Shown one piece after another: positions 18,848 through 26,831 of a DNA stretch of 64,000 bases (positions within the stretch are counted from its first letter, which is position 1; every line of letters begins with the position of its first letter). The DNA lies in NCBI GenBank assembly GCA_947589305.1, contig CANQAP010000007.1:32199-96198 (forward strand), given 5' to 3'. Source of the DNA: an uncultured Lachnospiraceae bacterium. Its GTDB lineage: Bacteria > Bacillota > Clostridia > Lachnospirales > Lachnospiraceae. The translations under genes were made by a program, and so were the position numbers. Below the pieces are notes generated by a model that was not told the origin of the DNA, searched no databases, and saw only the letters and a program-made list of their open reading frames with translations.

Positions 18848-18872
18848 AGTTTTCCTCCTATCATCCCGCTTA

Positions 18873-19670
18873 TCATGCTCCGTCGTCCGTTCCGGACGCG
18901 GCACATATCTCTAATACCTTTTGATATGACATCGAACCTCCGAAGAGATCCAACGCGCTTCCAATCGTTACATCCAAACGATTCTTTCCCCATTTTTTCA
19001 ACTGTTCCAAATCTTCAAAGGAACCGACGCCGCCCGCATATGTGATCGGAATGCCGGACCAGTTTCCCAATCGTTTCACCAAGGATTCCTCGATTCCGCC
19101 CGCCGTTCCTTCCGCATCTACCGCATGGATCAAAAACTCGTCGCAATCATCCGCTAAACGGTCTAACAGCTCTTCCGTCACCGGCTCGTCGGTAAATCTC
19201 TGCCAGCGGTCAGTCACGACATAATAGCTGTCGTCTCGTTTTCGGCAGGATAAATCCAAAACCAGCCGCTTTTTTCCGACCGCCCGTACCATACGTTTCA
19301 ATCGGTCATACTGAATCCTGCCGTCCTGAAATACAAACGATGTGACAATGACATGCGACGCCCCCATGTCCAAAAACCGTTTGGCATTCCCTTCATTCAT
19401 GCCGCCGCCGATCTGCAGCCCGCCGGGATATGCCTGTAACGCCAGCCTCGCCTGCTCCACATCTGCATCATAATATTCCGAACCAGCCGGATTTAACAAA
19501 ATCACATGTCCGCCGCGCATCCCGTCTCTCCGGTATAACTCTGCATAAAAATCCGCGTCACGTCCGGAAACAAAGTTTTCCTTCGCCTGATTGTCCCTGT
19601 CTGTCAACGTCCCGCCGACGATTTGTTTTACCTTACCGTTATGAATATCAATGCAAGGTCTGAATCTCAT
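18873..19670 (-). CDS. hisA: Eukaryote-type (HIS6-like) phosphoribosylformimino-AICAR-ribotide isomerase
   Basis: A 265-residue TIM-barrel protein. It looks like fungal and plant HIS6 rather than ordinary bacterial HisA: it opens RFRPCIDIHNGKVKQIVGGTL, has LVLDLSCRK in the middle, FLIHAVDAEG with the catalytic aspartate, and ITYAGGVGS plus GSALDLFGG near the end. It should convert ProFAR to PRFAR in histidine synthesis. No other his gene is nearby; it heads a unit with the GH9 and YfhO genes (25-base gap). This type occurs in some Clostridia. Its isolation from a his operon is the odd feature. Confidence 0.85.
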   Translation of the reverse strand: MRFRPCIDIHNGKVKQIVGGTLTDRDNQAKENFVSGRDADFYAELYRRDGMRGGHVILLNPAGSEYYDADVEQARLALQAYPGGLQIGGGMNEGNAKRFLDMGASHVIVTSFVFQDGRIQYDRLKRMVRAVGKKRLVLDLSCRKRDDSYYVVTDRWQRFTDEPVTEELLDRLADDCDEFLIHAVDAEGTAGGIEESLVKRLGNWSGIPITYAGGVGSFEDLEQLKKWGKNRLDVTIGSALDLFGGSMSYQKVLEICAASGTDDGA

Positions 19671-19720
19671 TTCATAAACTCCTTATAATGTTTTCCAGCC
19701 TTTTCACTATCTGCTATTTT

Positions 19721-19750
19721 AACATAGTACCCTTCCGAACAATTTGTCAA
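19721..19750 (-). promoter_or_regulatory. Promoter of the hisA-GH9-yfhO unit
   Basis: TTGACA (19750-19745), an 18-base spacer and TATGTT (19726-19721) on the minus strand lie about 50 bases before the hisA start. Confidence 0.6.
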
Positions 19751-19770
19751 GGACATAATATAATATATCT

Positions 19771-19802
19771 AAAAATGCCCGAACATTCAGCGTTTTCAGG
19801 CA
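19771..19802 (-). terminator. Terminator after the TnpW-like gene
   Basis: Arms TGCCTGAA and TTCGGGCA (minus strand) pair with one mismatch across an 11-base loop and are followed by TTTTT. It lies 36 bases after the TnpW-like stop. Confidence 0.65.
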
Positions 19803-19838
19803 CTTCCACAATACACATATTCAGCTGTTTTTTCTGCC

Positions 19839-19997
19839 CTAAATATCATTTTCTATCAGTCGGATAATCTTATCATTCATGCTCTCCCTGCTCCGTCGGC
19901 TGAAATGAAACGATACATCATAGGCGGCGCTGCCGATTTTCTTGGTAAAGCCTTTGCGCTTTTCCTGCGCCCGCTTGGTGCTGTCTGCTTTCTTCAT
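19839..19997 (-). CDS. TnpW-like small protein of conjugative transposon type
   Basis: A 52-residue basic protein. The core FTKKIGSAAYDVSFHFSRRS followed by RESMNDKIIRLIEND matches the pattern of the small TnpW protein carried by many conjugative elements in Clostridia (a KIGxxxYxVxxxFS...KIxRLI signature). AGGAG precedes the start. Function is unknown. No integrase, relaxase or conjugation gene is nearby, so it is probably a remnant of, or a leftover from, an integrated element. Assignment rests on the motif only. Confidence 0.65.
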   Translation of the reverse strand: MKKADSTKRAQEKRKGFTKKIGSAAYDVSFHFSRRSRESMNDKIIRLIENDI

Positions 19998-20118
19998 TCT
20001 CTGCTCCTTTCTCAACAAAAAAGACGGCTACAAACTTCACGTTCATAACCGCTCTTGCGTTGTGTTTCTATTTTAGTTGTGATTATGGTAATGGCTATTT
20101 AAACAAATGGGAAGTTGC

Positions 20119-20439
20119 CTATTTCTTTTTTTTCGGTTTTGGTGCTGGCAGTTCCTCATACATGGCGTTGAATAAACCTGTCAAAAACTCTCTGTTGTCA
20201 ACTTCGTCTACCAACAACATCTCTTTTGCTCCCTCATAGGGTAATTCATAGGTCGCTGCTGACATATAGCTGATTGCTGCTTTTATTGGTTTTACAAGCA
20301 ACCTGTCATCATAGATACCGCCTACGATTTTGCCACGGTAATAGATGATAAATTCTCCCATCATAGCCCGATATGTAATTTCATCCAATTCGGATAATTG
20401 CCCTAAAATAAATTCTAAATATTCTTTACTCGACGCCAT
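20119..20439 (-). CDS. TfoX/Sxy N-terminal domain protein
   Basis: A 106-residue protein with the TfoX N-terminal layout: MASSKEYLEFILGQLSELDEI, the RAMMGEF turn, the YRGKIVGGIYDDRLLVK beta strands, then a helical end and a lysine-rich tail. TfoX-type proteins regulate competence in Gammaproteobacteria, but the many stand-alone N-domain copies in Firmicutes have no proven role and are often carried on mobile elements. GAGGTGG precedes the start. It sits between the TnpW-like gene and a truncated reading frame, which supports a shared mobile origin. Confidence 0.8.
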   Translation of the reverse strand: MASSKEYLEFILGQLSELDEITYRAMMGEFIIYYRGKIVGGIYDDRLLVKPIKAAISYMSAATYELPYEGAKEMLLVDEVDNREFLTGLFNAMYEELPAPKPKKKK

Positions 20440-20513
20440 TATTCCACCTCAAACTCCGATTTGTTCCACTACCATAATACCACAATCATCCTCATTTTCC
20501 TATCACATTTCCA

Positions 20514-20657
20514 TTAAATTTCTTCTTCCTTCCGCTTAGTCCTGCTGACCGCCTGCTGTCTGCCCTCGTTCTGCTTTTTCAACTCTGTTTTCGGGCAATC
20601 TCTACAAGTTAGTCCTATTTCCTTTCTGCGCTGACGCTGTAAATGTCTATAAAAAAA
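20514..20657 (-). pseudogene. 3' remnant of an unidentified gene
   Basis: On the minus strand an open frame of about 45 codons runs to a TAA at 20514-20516 and encodes a basic tail (YRHLQRQRRKEIGLTCRDCP then KTELKKQ...). It has no start codon or ribosome site and begins abruptly after the poly-T tract of the upstream terminator. It looks like the end of a gene whose 5' part was lost. I do not recognise the parent. Confidence 0.45.
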
Positions 20658-20715
20658 GCCGGCATACTCCGATGCCGGCATGACTGCCGGTTCATCCCCT
20701 ACAATGAACCGGCAG
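20651..20715 (-). terminator. Tandem hairpins ending the agrBD transcript
   Basis: Minus strand: a perfect 12-base stem (CTGCCGGTTCAT / ATGAACCGGCAG, 20715-20684, 8-base loop) is followed 4 bases later by a second perfect 8-base stem (GCCGGCAT / ATGCCGGC, 20679-20658) and seven Ts. The second is a standard intrinsic terminator. Both stems share CCGG-rich arms, so alternative pairing is possible. Confidence 0.85.
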
Positions 20716-20922
20716 CCAAAGAAATACTATCACACATGTAAGCCTCATTTACACTTTCATCCTAAACGCCCTGTTTTGATTCCTGATCGCTATCTTCCCA
20801 ATCGTCCATACTTTAACTTACCGGAGAAGCAATTACCCCAATTCCACTTCTGCTTTGTACAAATAACCTACTTATCCCGTCATCTACATGCCGAATACAT
20901 ACTAGCCCAAAAACATATTCTC

Positions 20923-21057
20923 CTATTTGCTCTCCGTTTTTTTCAGTGCAGCAGGCACCTTTGGCTCATAAAAATAATATGGATAACTTTTGCCGACCGT
21001 GTTGTAAGCCATATGCTTGCCAAATTTAGCTGCAACCGCTTTTAAGCTCTGTTTCAT
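20923..21057 (-). CDS. agrD: AgrD-like cyclic autoinducer peptide precursor with serine at the ring region
   Basis: A 44-residue peptide, too short for ordinary gene finders. An amphipathic N-terminus (MKQSLKAVAAKFGKHM) is followed by NTVGKSYPYYF and the AgrD-type C-terminal signature YEPKVPAALKK. By analogy with other AgrD peptides the signal lies just before YEPKVP. The usual cysteine is absent; a serine six residues before the inferred cut could close a lactone ring, as in the S. intermedius group. GGAGGG precedes ATG 21057, and the gene overlaps the end of agrB by 32 bases in another frame. About 200 noncoding bases follow before the terminator. Confidence 0.8.
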   Translation of the reverse strand: MKQSLKAVAAKFGKHMAYNTVGKSYPYYFYEPKVPAALKKTESK

Positions 21058-21640
21058 TTTCACAACCCTCCTTTTCAATTAATAATAATATGCTAATGGC
21101 TTCGATAAAGATAGAAGTCAATATCATATTCAGCACATCCATCCGGTGCCATCCGAATCCGGCACCGATTCCGACAAGGAATAACAGACACATCACCAGT
21201 ATGGAATTTTTCCGTTTTTGCTTATAAATTGTTACATCCTGTATCGGATTGTTTTTTGTGGACTGCGGCGCGTACAGACAAATCGTTCCGATCACTACCA
21301 GCATCATGACTGCAAGAATCGGAAGCGGAATCTCCACTACGGAAACCAAAAGCCCGATGCCCCACATGCCCAGCATAGATACCGTGCAACCCAATCCGCT
21401 CCTGCAGTGGATCCCCCCTGCAAAGCTCCTTAACAAACCAAAGCTGCCGAAAATGATCAGGGACTTAAAAAAGGTTCCGGTCAAAACCGCAATGAGCAAA
21501 AACAAAGCGGTCTTATACAGACTTTCAAAGAACAGCGTATATCCGTAAATCAGGATCTCCTGTTCCTCCTCTGATACATTATTCTCTTTTGGCAGGCACC
21601 ACTTTGTTACCTGTCCCGCCAATTTTTCCGTCAAGCTCAT
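21026..21640 (-). CDS. agrB: AgrB-like autoinducer-processing membrane protease
   Basis: A 204-residue membrane protein of the accessory gene regulator B family. The catalytic pair is seen in FAGGIHCRSGLGC (histidine and the downstream cysteine). About four to five hydrophobic segments follow. AgrB cleaves the AgrD C-terminus and cyclises the peptide. agrD overlaps its 3' end, and the kinase/regulator pair agrCA is divergently transcribed 125 bases away, forming a complete circuit. A GGAAAGG site lies near its start. Confidence 0.92.
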   Translation of the reverse strand: MSLTEKLAGQVTKWCLPKENNVSEEEQEILIYGYTLFFESLYKTALFLLIAVLTGTFFKSLIIFGSFGLLRSFAGGIHCRSGLGCTVSMLGMWGIGLLVSVVEIPLPILAVMMLVVIGTICLYAPQSTKNNPIQDVTIYKQKRKNSILVMCLLFLVGIGAGFGWHRMDVLNMILTSIFIEAISILLLIEKEGCENETELKSGCS

Positions 21641-21675
21641 TCTGCTTCTTTTTTTCCTTTCCTAATTATGTTAGA

Positions 21676-21681
21676 ATTATA
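21676..21681 (-). promoter_or_regulatory. -10 element of the agrBD promoter
   Basis: TATAAT on the minus strand lies 36 bases before agrB. No good -35 box is seen at the right distance, which would fit activation by the AgrA-type regulator encoded next door. Confidence 0.45.
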
Positions 21682-21765
21682 TCATATTTGGGGAGCTTTA
21701 CACTTTTTTGTCGTAAACGCTTGTTTTTCATTCCTGAACGCAGTCAGTGGAGGTTTTTTTAACAA

Positions 21766-23085
21766 ATGATAAGCATCATAGACCTGTTTTATTTTGCCTT
21801 CGGTATCATTGATCTGTATATTGTTCTAGCAGGACCGATTACTAACCTGCTGTCCGCCGCAAAGAAACTGCTTTTACTTATTGTAATTACAGTTTCAACT
21901 ATTATTCAGGTTTTCCTGCTGCCGGCGATCACCCCATATCTCACGTTGATCCTCGCCTTTGTATTGATTTTCTTTTTTACCCATCGCAATCTGCTGACCG
22001 TATGCTTGTCTCTGTTTAACTACTTGTTATCTATCGTACTGACCTATTTAATATTAAGCATTTTAGACAACGGTTTTAATCTTACAGAAGCTGTCATAAT
22101 AGAGAATTATTACATTTCATATAACCTATTCATCACCGTGCTGTTCCTGATCTCTTCCTACTTGGTAAGGCAGACCTACAACCATTTTGTCGGAAACAGC
22201 ATCTCATTTCCAACCCACTTAGAAGTATTTACGTTGATCTATCTTTGCATTTGTGCCGCTCTATTCATCTATAACTACAACTATGAATCCTCCCTGCTTT
22301 TTTCGCAGGACATGGTCCGTGTCAACACGGTTTTGTTTACCCTGTTTTTCTTTGTTACGGGAATCTTTATCATACTGCTGATCTATCTCTTACGGCGGGA
22401 AGCCGATGTCAAAGCTCAGAACGCCCAGTATGAGGGACTGCAGCAATATACCGCGCAGTTGGAAGCCCTCTATCAGAATATCCGCGCCTTTAAGCATGAT
22501 TATGTCAATATATTAAGTACCATGTATGGTTTTATGGAACATGACGAATGGCAGCCGCTCAAGGCATATTATGAACAGGAAATCCTGCCCCTGAACCACA
22601 CCTTTCAGGATGAATCGCAGGAGCTGGCAAAATTAAGTAATTTGCAAATACCGGAATTAAAGGGTATACTGTATAATAAATTGGTAAAATCTCTGGAATT
22701 GGGAATCCATACCTCTGTCGAAATCCGGGAACCGGTCAGTGAAATCCATGCCAAGCATGTCGATATCGCCCGTGTTCTGGGCATTTATTTGGATAATGCC
22801 GTGGAGGCTTTGAACCTTCCGGAGCTTGCGCCGGAAGACCGCAGGCTTTATGTTGCGATCTGGGAGGATGCGGAATCCGTTACCTTCGTGATCCGGAACT
22901 ATTGTAAGGACCTTCCTTTGAATATCCATAAACTGGGAACTATGAACTACTCGACGAAAGGGCAGAACCGCGGTCTGGGACTCCACATCGCCGCGCAGAC
23001 TCTGCGTCCGTATAAGAATATTCACAGGGATACCACATATGAAAATCATATGTTTACACAGATGATAAAAATCTTTAAAGAATAG
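21766..23085 (+). CDS. agrC: AgrC-like sensor histidine kinase (GHKL type)
   Basis: A 439-residue membrane kinase. Six hydrophobic segments fill residues 1-215, the usual AgrC peptide-sensing domain. A dimerisation helix follows with the phosphoacceptor motif FKHDYVNIL near 245. The ATPase domain (about 320-439) has the N-box LGIYLDNAVEAL and the GLGLH glycine box. It is divergent from agrBD and followed after 12 bases by the LytTR regulator, so it is the probable receptor for the AgrD product. GGAGG lies 12 bases before the start. Confidence 0.92.
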   Translation: MISIIDLFYFAFGIIDLYIVLAGPITNLLSAAKKLLLLIVITVSTIIQVFLLPAITPYLTLILAFVLIFFFTHRNLLTVCLSLFNYLLSIVLTYLILSILDNGFNLTEAVIIENYYISYNLFITVLFLISSYLVRQTYNHFVGNSISFPTHLEVFTLIYLCICAALFIYNYNYESSLLFSQDMVRVNTVLFTLFFFVTGIFIILLIYLLRREADVKAQNAQYEGLQQYTAQLEALYQNIRAFKHDYVNILSTMYGFMEHDEWQPLKAYYEQEILPLNHTFQDESQELAKLSNLQIPELKGILYNKLVKSLELGIHTSVEIREPVSEIHAKHVDIARVLGIYLDNAVEALNLPELAPEDRRLYVAIWEDAESVTFVIRNYCKDLPLNIHKLGTMNYSTKGQNRGLGLHIAAQTLRPYKNIHRDTTYENHMFTQMIKIFKE

Positions 23086-23097
23086 GAGTACATCGTT

Positions 23098-23868
23098 TTG
23101 CTGTCCATATATATATGTGAAGATAATCCGGTCTTATTGCAACATTATCAGATGTTGATCGAAAATATCATCCTGATCGAGGAATATGATATGGAGATTC
23201 GGGCGGCAGTCACCCAACCGGATGAACTACTGAATGCCGCCAAGACCGACTCTGCCCTTGATGACAGTCACAACCACTTTTATCTGCTGGATATCGATCT
23301 CCACAACGATATCGACGGATTTGCCCTTGCCAAAGAAATCCGACGTTTTGATTCCCGCGGATTTATTGTATTTATCACGACACATTCCGAGATGGCAATG
23401 CTCACCTTCCAGTATCAGATAGAAGCTATGGATTTTATCACGAAAGATGACTGTCAGAACCTCGGTGCCAGAATCCATGCCTGTATGGAAACCGCTTTAG
23501 AGCGTTATCACGTCTCACCGGAAGTCAGTATGATCGCCTTCAAGGTCGGAAATCATTTTATTAACATAGAGCAGAACCAGATCCTCTATGTTACTTCTAC
23601 CGATTCTCCGCATAAGATCAAGGTCGTGACCAGCAGCGGATACAGTGAATTCTATGGCACCCTGAATAATTGCGCAAAAGACTTAACCAATGATTTCATT
23701 CGTTGCCATAAGGCATTCATTGTAAATAAAAACCATATCCAGTCCATTGACCGGAAAGCTCTGACCCTGACGTTGTCAAACGGAGAAACCTGTATCGCTT
23801 CTACCCGCGGCATCAATCATGTGATCCGCGCGGTCAAGGAAAACTTCTCTGAGTTTGCAAAATCATGA
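23098..23868 (+). CDS. agrA: AgrA-like response regulator with LytTR DNA-binding domain
   Basis: A 256-residue regulator. The receiver domain (1-125) has the acidic pair CEDN and the phosphorylated aspartate in YLLDIDLHNDIDGFALA. A LytTR domain (about 145-250) follows, with FIRCHKAFIVNKNHIQSID as its hallmark. The start is TTG 23098 with GGAG nine bases upstream, directly after agrC. It should bind upstream of agrBD and any target operons; the promoter of the next genes lies inside its 3' end. Confidence 0.92.
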   Translation: MLSIYICEDNPVLLQHYQMLIENIILIEEYDMEIRAAVTQPDELLNAAKTDSALDDSHNHFYLLDIDLHNDIDGFALAKEIRRFDSRGFIVFITTHSEMAMLTFQYQIEAMDFITKDDCQNLGARIHACMETALERYHVSPEVSMIAFKVGNHFINIEQNQILYVTSTDSPHKIKVVTSSGYSEFYGTLNNCAKDLTNDFIRCHKAFIVNKNHIQSIDRKALTLTLSNGETCIASTRGINHVIRAVKENFSEFAKS

Positions 23869-23883
23869 GGATATTGCTATAAT
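23855..23883 (+). promoter_or_regulatory. Promoter of the TSCPD-murG pair
   Basis: TTGCAA, a 17-base spacer and TATAAT. The -35 box lies in the last codons of agrA. Confidence 0.7.
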
Positions 23884-23945
23884 CTGTTTGAACTTAGGAA
23901 TACTATTAAACAGGGGATGTCTGTTTTTGTGTAGGAGGATTGATT

Positions 23946-24188
23946 ATGACGTACAAAACACAAGGTGTCTGTTCTTCAGAAATATCATTTGATATCATTG
24001 ACCATAAGGTCCGCAACGTCGTGTTTACCGGCGGCTGCAACGGAAATACGCAAGGGGTCGCTGCTTTGGTCGAAGGCATGGATGTAGACGAAGCCATTAA
24101 ACGTATAGAAGGGATTCATTGCGGTTTCCGCAACACCTCATGTCCCGATCAGCTTTCCAAAGCTCTAAAAGCTGCCCTTACATCCTAG
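23946..24188 (+). CDS. TSCPD domain protein
   Basis: An 80-residue protein of the family named for its TSCPD motif (FRNTSCPDQLSKAL near the end), with the conserved core GGCNGNTQGVAALVEGM. The domain resembles the C-terminus of adenosylcobalamin-dependent ribonucleotide reductases and may bind metal through its cysteines; its role alone is unknown. AGGAGG lies seven bases before ATG 23946. murG starts 21 bases after its stop. Confidence 0.88.
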   Translation: MTYKTQGVCSSEISFDIIDHKVRNVVFTGGCNGNTQGVAALVEGMDVDEAIKRIEGIHCGFRNTSCPDQLSKALKAALTS

Positions 24189-24209
24189 ATCATCTTTCAG
24201 GAGGCAACC

Positions 24210-25280
24210 ATGAAACGAATCATTTTAACCGGCGGCGGCACTGCCGGTCATGTTACTCCAAATATCGCGCTGATTCCCCGCTTACGGGAAGAAGGCTATG
24301 ACATTCATTATATCGGTTCATATGACGGAATCGAAAAAAAGTTGATTGAAGATTTGCGGATCCCGTATCATGGCATCTCTTCCGGAAAATTGCGGCGGTA
24401 CTTTGATCCCAAGAACTTTTCCGATCCCTTTCGGGTACTCAAGGGCTATACGGAAGCCGCCCGTCTGATGAAGAGCCTGCGTCCGGATGTCGTATTTAGC
24501 AAAGGCGGATTTGTATCGGTTCCGGTCGTCATTGCGGCAAAAAACCATAAGGTGCCTGCTATTATTCATGAATCCGACATGTCGCCCGGTCTTGCCAATA
24601 AGCTGTGTATCCCGTCCGCTACGAAAATCTGCTGTAATTTTCCGGAAGCGATGGAGCATCTGCCAAAGGAGAAAGCAGTATTGACCGGTACGCCGATCCG
24701 GCAGGAACTGCTGCAGGGAGATCCACTGGACGCGATCCGTTTTACCGGTCTGAACGCCAACAAGCCGACGATCTTGGTCGTGGGCGGCAGCTCCGGCAGT
24801 GTGCGGGTAAACGAAGCGATCCGGGAGTGTCTGGACGATCTTCTGAAGACCTATCAGGTCATCCATCTATGCGGAAAGAACAAAACAGACGCCGCCTATG
24901 ATGGTCGGGAAGGTTATGTACAATATGAATATATTAAAAAAGAATTAAGCGCTATGCTGGCTTTTGCTGATTTGGTGGTCTCGAGAGCCGGTGCAAATGC
25001 CATCTGTGAATTACAGGCGTTAGCCAAACCGAATGTATTGATCCCGCTCAGTGAACAAGCAAGCCGCGGCGATCAGATCCTGAATGCCGAATCTTTCCGT
25101 AAGCAGGGATTCAGTTATGTCCTGCCGGAAGAAGAATTAACCCATGATTCCCTGTTGGAAGCCATTCGGGAAGTATATGAAAAACGTGCGGAATACAAAC
25201 ATGCCATGGAATCCAGTCAGATGACGAATTCTATCGATACCATTATTCAGTTGATCAACGATGCCTGTCAGGCAGACTAG
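24210..25280 (+). CDS. murG: UDP-GlcNAc:undecaprenyl-diphospho-MurNAc-pentapeptide GlcNAc transferase
   Basis: A 356-residue GT-B glycosyltransferase that makes lipid II from lipid I on the inner face of the membrane. The N-terminal glycine loop GGGTAGHVTPN is present, as are FSKGGFVSVP, HESDMSPGLANK, the linker loop LVVGGSSGSVRVNEAI, and the donor-site SRAGANAICELQALAKPNVLIPL. Length is normal. It is separated from the dcw cluster, as in many Clostridia, and converges with murA across a terminator. Confidence 0.96.
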   Translation: MKRIILTGGGTAGHVTPNIALIPRLREEGYDIHYIGSYDGIEKKLIEDLRIPYHGISSGKLRRYFDPKNFSDPFRVLKGYTEAARLMKSLRPDVVFSKGGFVSVPVVIAAKNHKVPAIIHESDMSPGLANKLCIPSATKICCNFPEAMEHLPKEKAVLTGTPIRQELLQGDPLDAIRFTGLNANKPTILVVGGSSGSVRVNEAIRECLDDLLKTYQVIHLCGKNKTDAAYDGREGYVQYEYIKKELSAMLAFADLVVSRAGANAICELQALAKPNVLIPLSEQASRGDQILNAESFRKQGFSYVLPEEELTHDSLLEAIREVYEKRAEYKHAMESSQMTNSIDTIIQLINDACQAD

Positions 25281-25292
25281 AGCATAATAAGA

Positions 25293-25332
25293 AAGAGTAC
25301 GAACCGGAGTTCCGGCTTCGTACTCTTTTTCA
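25293..25332. terminator. Terminator between murG and murA
   Basis: A 15-base stem with one bulge (AAGAGTACGAACCGG / CCGGCTTCGTACTCTT) is followed by TTTTT. It serves murG and, with its A-rich left flank, may also stop murA. Confidence 0.88.
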
Positions 25333-25353
25333 TGTCCTATTTGATGTGATCTG

Positions 25354-26661
25354 TTAACCGACTTTCAGCTTAAACTTGGTAATATCTTTTTCCGTCTCAA
25401 CAATCTCAATCTTGCCGCCAAGCTCCCGCAGCTTTTCCTCAAAAGATTCATAGCCGCGCTGGATATACTTGATATCCTCTACCACCGTAAAGCCTTCTGC
25501 CGCCAAACCCGCGATCACGAGCGCCGCGCCTGCACGCAGATCCGGCGCCATCACCGATGCCCCGCTGTAACGCTCAACTCCGGTAATGATCGCCATATTT
25601 CCTTCTACCTTAATATTGGCTCCCATGCGAACCAGTTCGTCCGCATATTTAAAACGATTTTCAAAAATATTCTCCGTAATGACGCTGGTGCCTTCCGAAA
25701 GTCCGAGCGTAACCGCCATCTGCGGCTGCATGTCTGTCGGAAATCCCGGATACGGCTGTGTCTTGATCTGCGTAGCGCCCAGCCGTTTCTCCCGATTGCC
25801 GATCACTCTTACCGCATCGTCATATTCCTCTACCACCGCACCGATCTCGCATAGTTTTGAACTGATGGCTTCCAAATGCTTCGGAATCACATTTTTAATC
25901 AGAATATTGCCGCCGGTAGCCGCTGCCGCCATCATAAACGTACCCGCTTCAATCTGATCCGGAATGATAGAATACTCCGTGCCTCTTAATTCTTTTACGC
26001 CGCGGATACGGATCTCATTGGTTCCCGCTCCTTTGATATTTGCGCCCATGCTATTTAAAAAGTTCGCAACGTCAACGATATGAGGTTCTTTTGCGGCATT
26101 CTCGATCGTTGTCTTTCCTTCCGCCAACACCGCCGCCATCATAATATTAATGGTGGCTCCTACGCTGACGGTATCCAGATAGATATGCTTACCCACTAAC
26201 TGATCCGCACGGACCGTGATCATACCTCCGTCAATCACCACAGAAGCGCCTAATGCCTTAAATCCCTTCACATGCAGATCGATCGGACGACTTCCGATCT
26301 CACAGCCGCCCGGCAGGGCAACCTGTGAACGCTTATATTTTCCTAACAACGCTCCTAATAAATAATAGGAAGCGCGGATCTTACGAATAAATTCATCATC
26401 TACACACAGCGAATCTACGTTTGTAATGGTTCCGCCGCAGATACTGACCGTATGCTCATCTATATACCGCACCGTTGCGCCAATCTCTTTGATAGCCTGC
26501 AGTAAGACTCTCGTGTCGTTGACGCTCGGTACATTTTCAATGATACATTCTTTATCCGTCATAACCGCCGCTGCCAGAATACCCAAGGCGGCATTCTTAG
26601 CTCCGGCAATTGTGACTTCACCGACTAAAGGGGTTCCTCCCTTTATCACATATTGCTCCAT
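25354..26661 (-). CDS. murA: UDP-N-acetylglucosamine 1-carboxyvinyltransferase
   Basis: A 435-residue EPSP-synthase-fold enzyme that adds enolpyruvate to UDP-GlcNAc, the first committed step of peptidoglycan synthesis. The active-site cysteine lies at 120 in LPGGCEIGSRPIDLH; a cysteine here means the fosfomycin-target form. Also seen are AGAKNAAL at 20-27 and the PTDMQPQ region near 310. It has its own promoter (26733-26761). A second murA copy is common in Firmicutes; which one this is cannot be told here. Confidence 0.96.
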   Translation of the reverse strand: MEQYVIKGGTPLVGEVTIAGAKNAALGILAAAVMTDKECIIENVPSVNDTRVLLQAIKEIGATVRYIDEHTVSICGGTITNVDSLCVDDEFIRKIRASYYLLGALLGKYKRSQVALPGGCEIGSRPIDLHVKGFKALGASVVIDGGMITVRADQLVGKHIYLDTVSVGATINIMMAAVLAEGKTTIENAAKEPHIVDVANFLNSMGANIKGAGTNEIRIRGVKELRGTEYSIIPDQIEAGTFMMAAAATGGNILIKNVIPKHLEAISSKLCEIGAVVEEYDDAVRVIGNREKRLGATQIKTQPYPGFPTDMQPQMAVTLGLSEGTSVITENIFENRFKYADELVRMGANIKVEGNMAIITGVERYSGASVMAPDLRAGAALVIAGLAAEGFTVVEDIKYIQRGYESFEEKLRELGGKIEIVETEKDITKFKLKVG

Positions 26662-26732
26662 AATGCACCTCTTACATTATTTTTATATCCATTTCATTCA
26701 CTCACTTATGTATTTCACCGAATACTAGGGTA

Positions 26733-26761
26733 ATTATAAACATATCTTCCATTTTTGTAAA
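26733..26761 (-). promoter_or_regulatory. Promoter of murA
   Basis: TTTACA, a 17-base spacer and TATAAT on the minus strand, about 70 bases before the murA start. Confidence 0.75.
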
Positions 26762-26831
26762 CCTTTTTCTAATTCTATCCAAAAATGAGAGAATACGGAG
26801 GACTGCCTGCCGACAGTTCCTTTGATTTCCC

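Noticed and set aside
20790..20840. Short minus-strand frame (MDDWEDSDQE...) after agrD
   Set aside because: It has 15 codons, no Shine-Dalgarno site and no likeness to a known peptide; it probably lies in an untranslated tail.
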